Virus record (IMG/VR): IMGVR_UViG_3300037189_007631
Span: 1-32,550 of that record
Source of the DNA: a virus
Reading direction: 5' to 3' (one strand)
Length of the DNA stretch: 32,550 nt
A model generated the notes under the pieces. That model was not told the DNA's origin. It saw only the letters and a list, made by a program, of their open reading frames with translations, and searched no databases. A program made the translations under genes and the position numbers. Below, in pieces: positions 32,524 through 32,550 of the stretch; the stretch's first letter is position 1; every line of letters starts with the position of its first letter.

Positions 32524-32550
32524 TTAACCCCGTGTTTCACGGTTAACCAC
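32524..32550 (-). CDS. possible last eight codons of an upstream gene (truncated by window)
   Basis: The - strand from the right edge reads as eight sense codons (V-V-N-R-E-T-R-G) and then TAA, whose last bases form the TAAGGAG Shine-Dalgarno of the 1352-aa gene. This is the same stop/Shine-Dalgarno overlap as at most junctions of this operon. The fragment is too short to identify. It also spans a small imperfect hairpin (CCGTG-TTT-CACGG) without a T-run. Confidence 0.35.
   Translation of the reverse strand: MVNRETRG

Noticed and set aside
32524-32547. Hairpin CCGTG-TTT-CACGG upstream of the 1352-aa gene as a terminator
   Set aside because: The stem is short with a two-base bulge in its extension, and no T-run follows on the - strand. 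It more likely reflects the end of an upstream gene.

Overview
The window looks like part of the late (virion) region of a large tailed phage, most likely a T4-like myovirus from an aquatic habitat. The composition is AT-rich. There are no tRNA, rRNA, integrase or transposase genes, and coding density is almost complete. The gene set (very large adhesin-type proteins built from CBM5/12-like repeats, beta-helices, LamG and Asp-box propellers, next to a flavin-dependent halogenase and Fe(II)/2-oxoglutarate oxygenases) is what I know from marine cyanophage and pelagiphage genomes. I cannot name the host or species from sequence alone.

Region 1 (1-5138, + strand) is a tightly packed enzyme operon. 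It holds the end of a 2OG-Fe(II) oxygenase, three paralogous proteins of unknown function (153-890, 887-1597, 1603-2298), a second 2OG-Fe(II) oxygenase (2300-2932), a tryptophan-halogenase-type flavoenzyme (2974-4596) and a third 2OG-Fe(II) oxygenase of prolyl-4-hydroxylase type (4596-5138). Junctions are 1-4 base overlaps or very short gaps, except for 41 bases before the halogenase. A perfect 11-bp hairpin with A- and T-runs on its two sides (5153-5178) can stop transcription from both directions.

Region 2 (5202-32550, - strand, read right to left) is a virion structural operon. In transcription order it holds: a possible 8-codon end of an upstream gene; a 1352-aa protein (beta-helix + LamG); a 110-aa beta protein; a 123-aa conserved-type protein; a 2722-aa giant; a 3253-aa giant; a 107-aa beta protein related to the 110-aa one; a 207-aa protein with an internal duplication; three tandem C1q-type fibre proteins (314, 322, 322 aa); and a 209-aa protein of unknown function. 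Most genes are coupled by a Shine-Dalgarno sequence that overlaps the previous stop codon. The best late-promoter-like site (GATAAATA) lies in the only sizeable gap, before the 3253-aa gene.

The most notable structure is modular. Both giants share one plan: CBM5/12-like array, beta-helix, seven-bladed Asp-box propeller, common C-terminal block. Into this plan a module of about 60-90 residues (GSGATF... GYxxGxTIxILGxxxGGxTPANDxxxTV) has been inserted five times, in the middle of other domains including two propeller blades. The 3253-aa protein also carries an insertion of about 1,000 residues in its beta-helix, made of helical repeats with the signature RD..xIxDAxxYDLxxGGN. My inference is that Region 2 makes the host-contact apparatus. 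The Region 1 enzymes may modify a virion protein or a host metabolite; their substrate cannot be read from the sequence.
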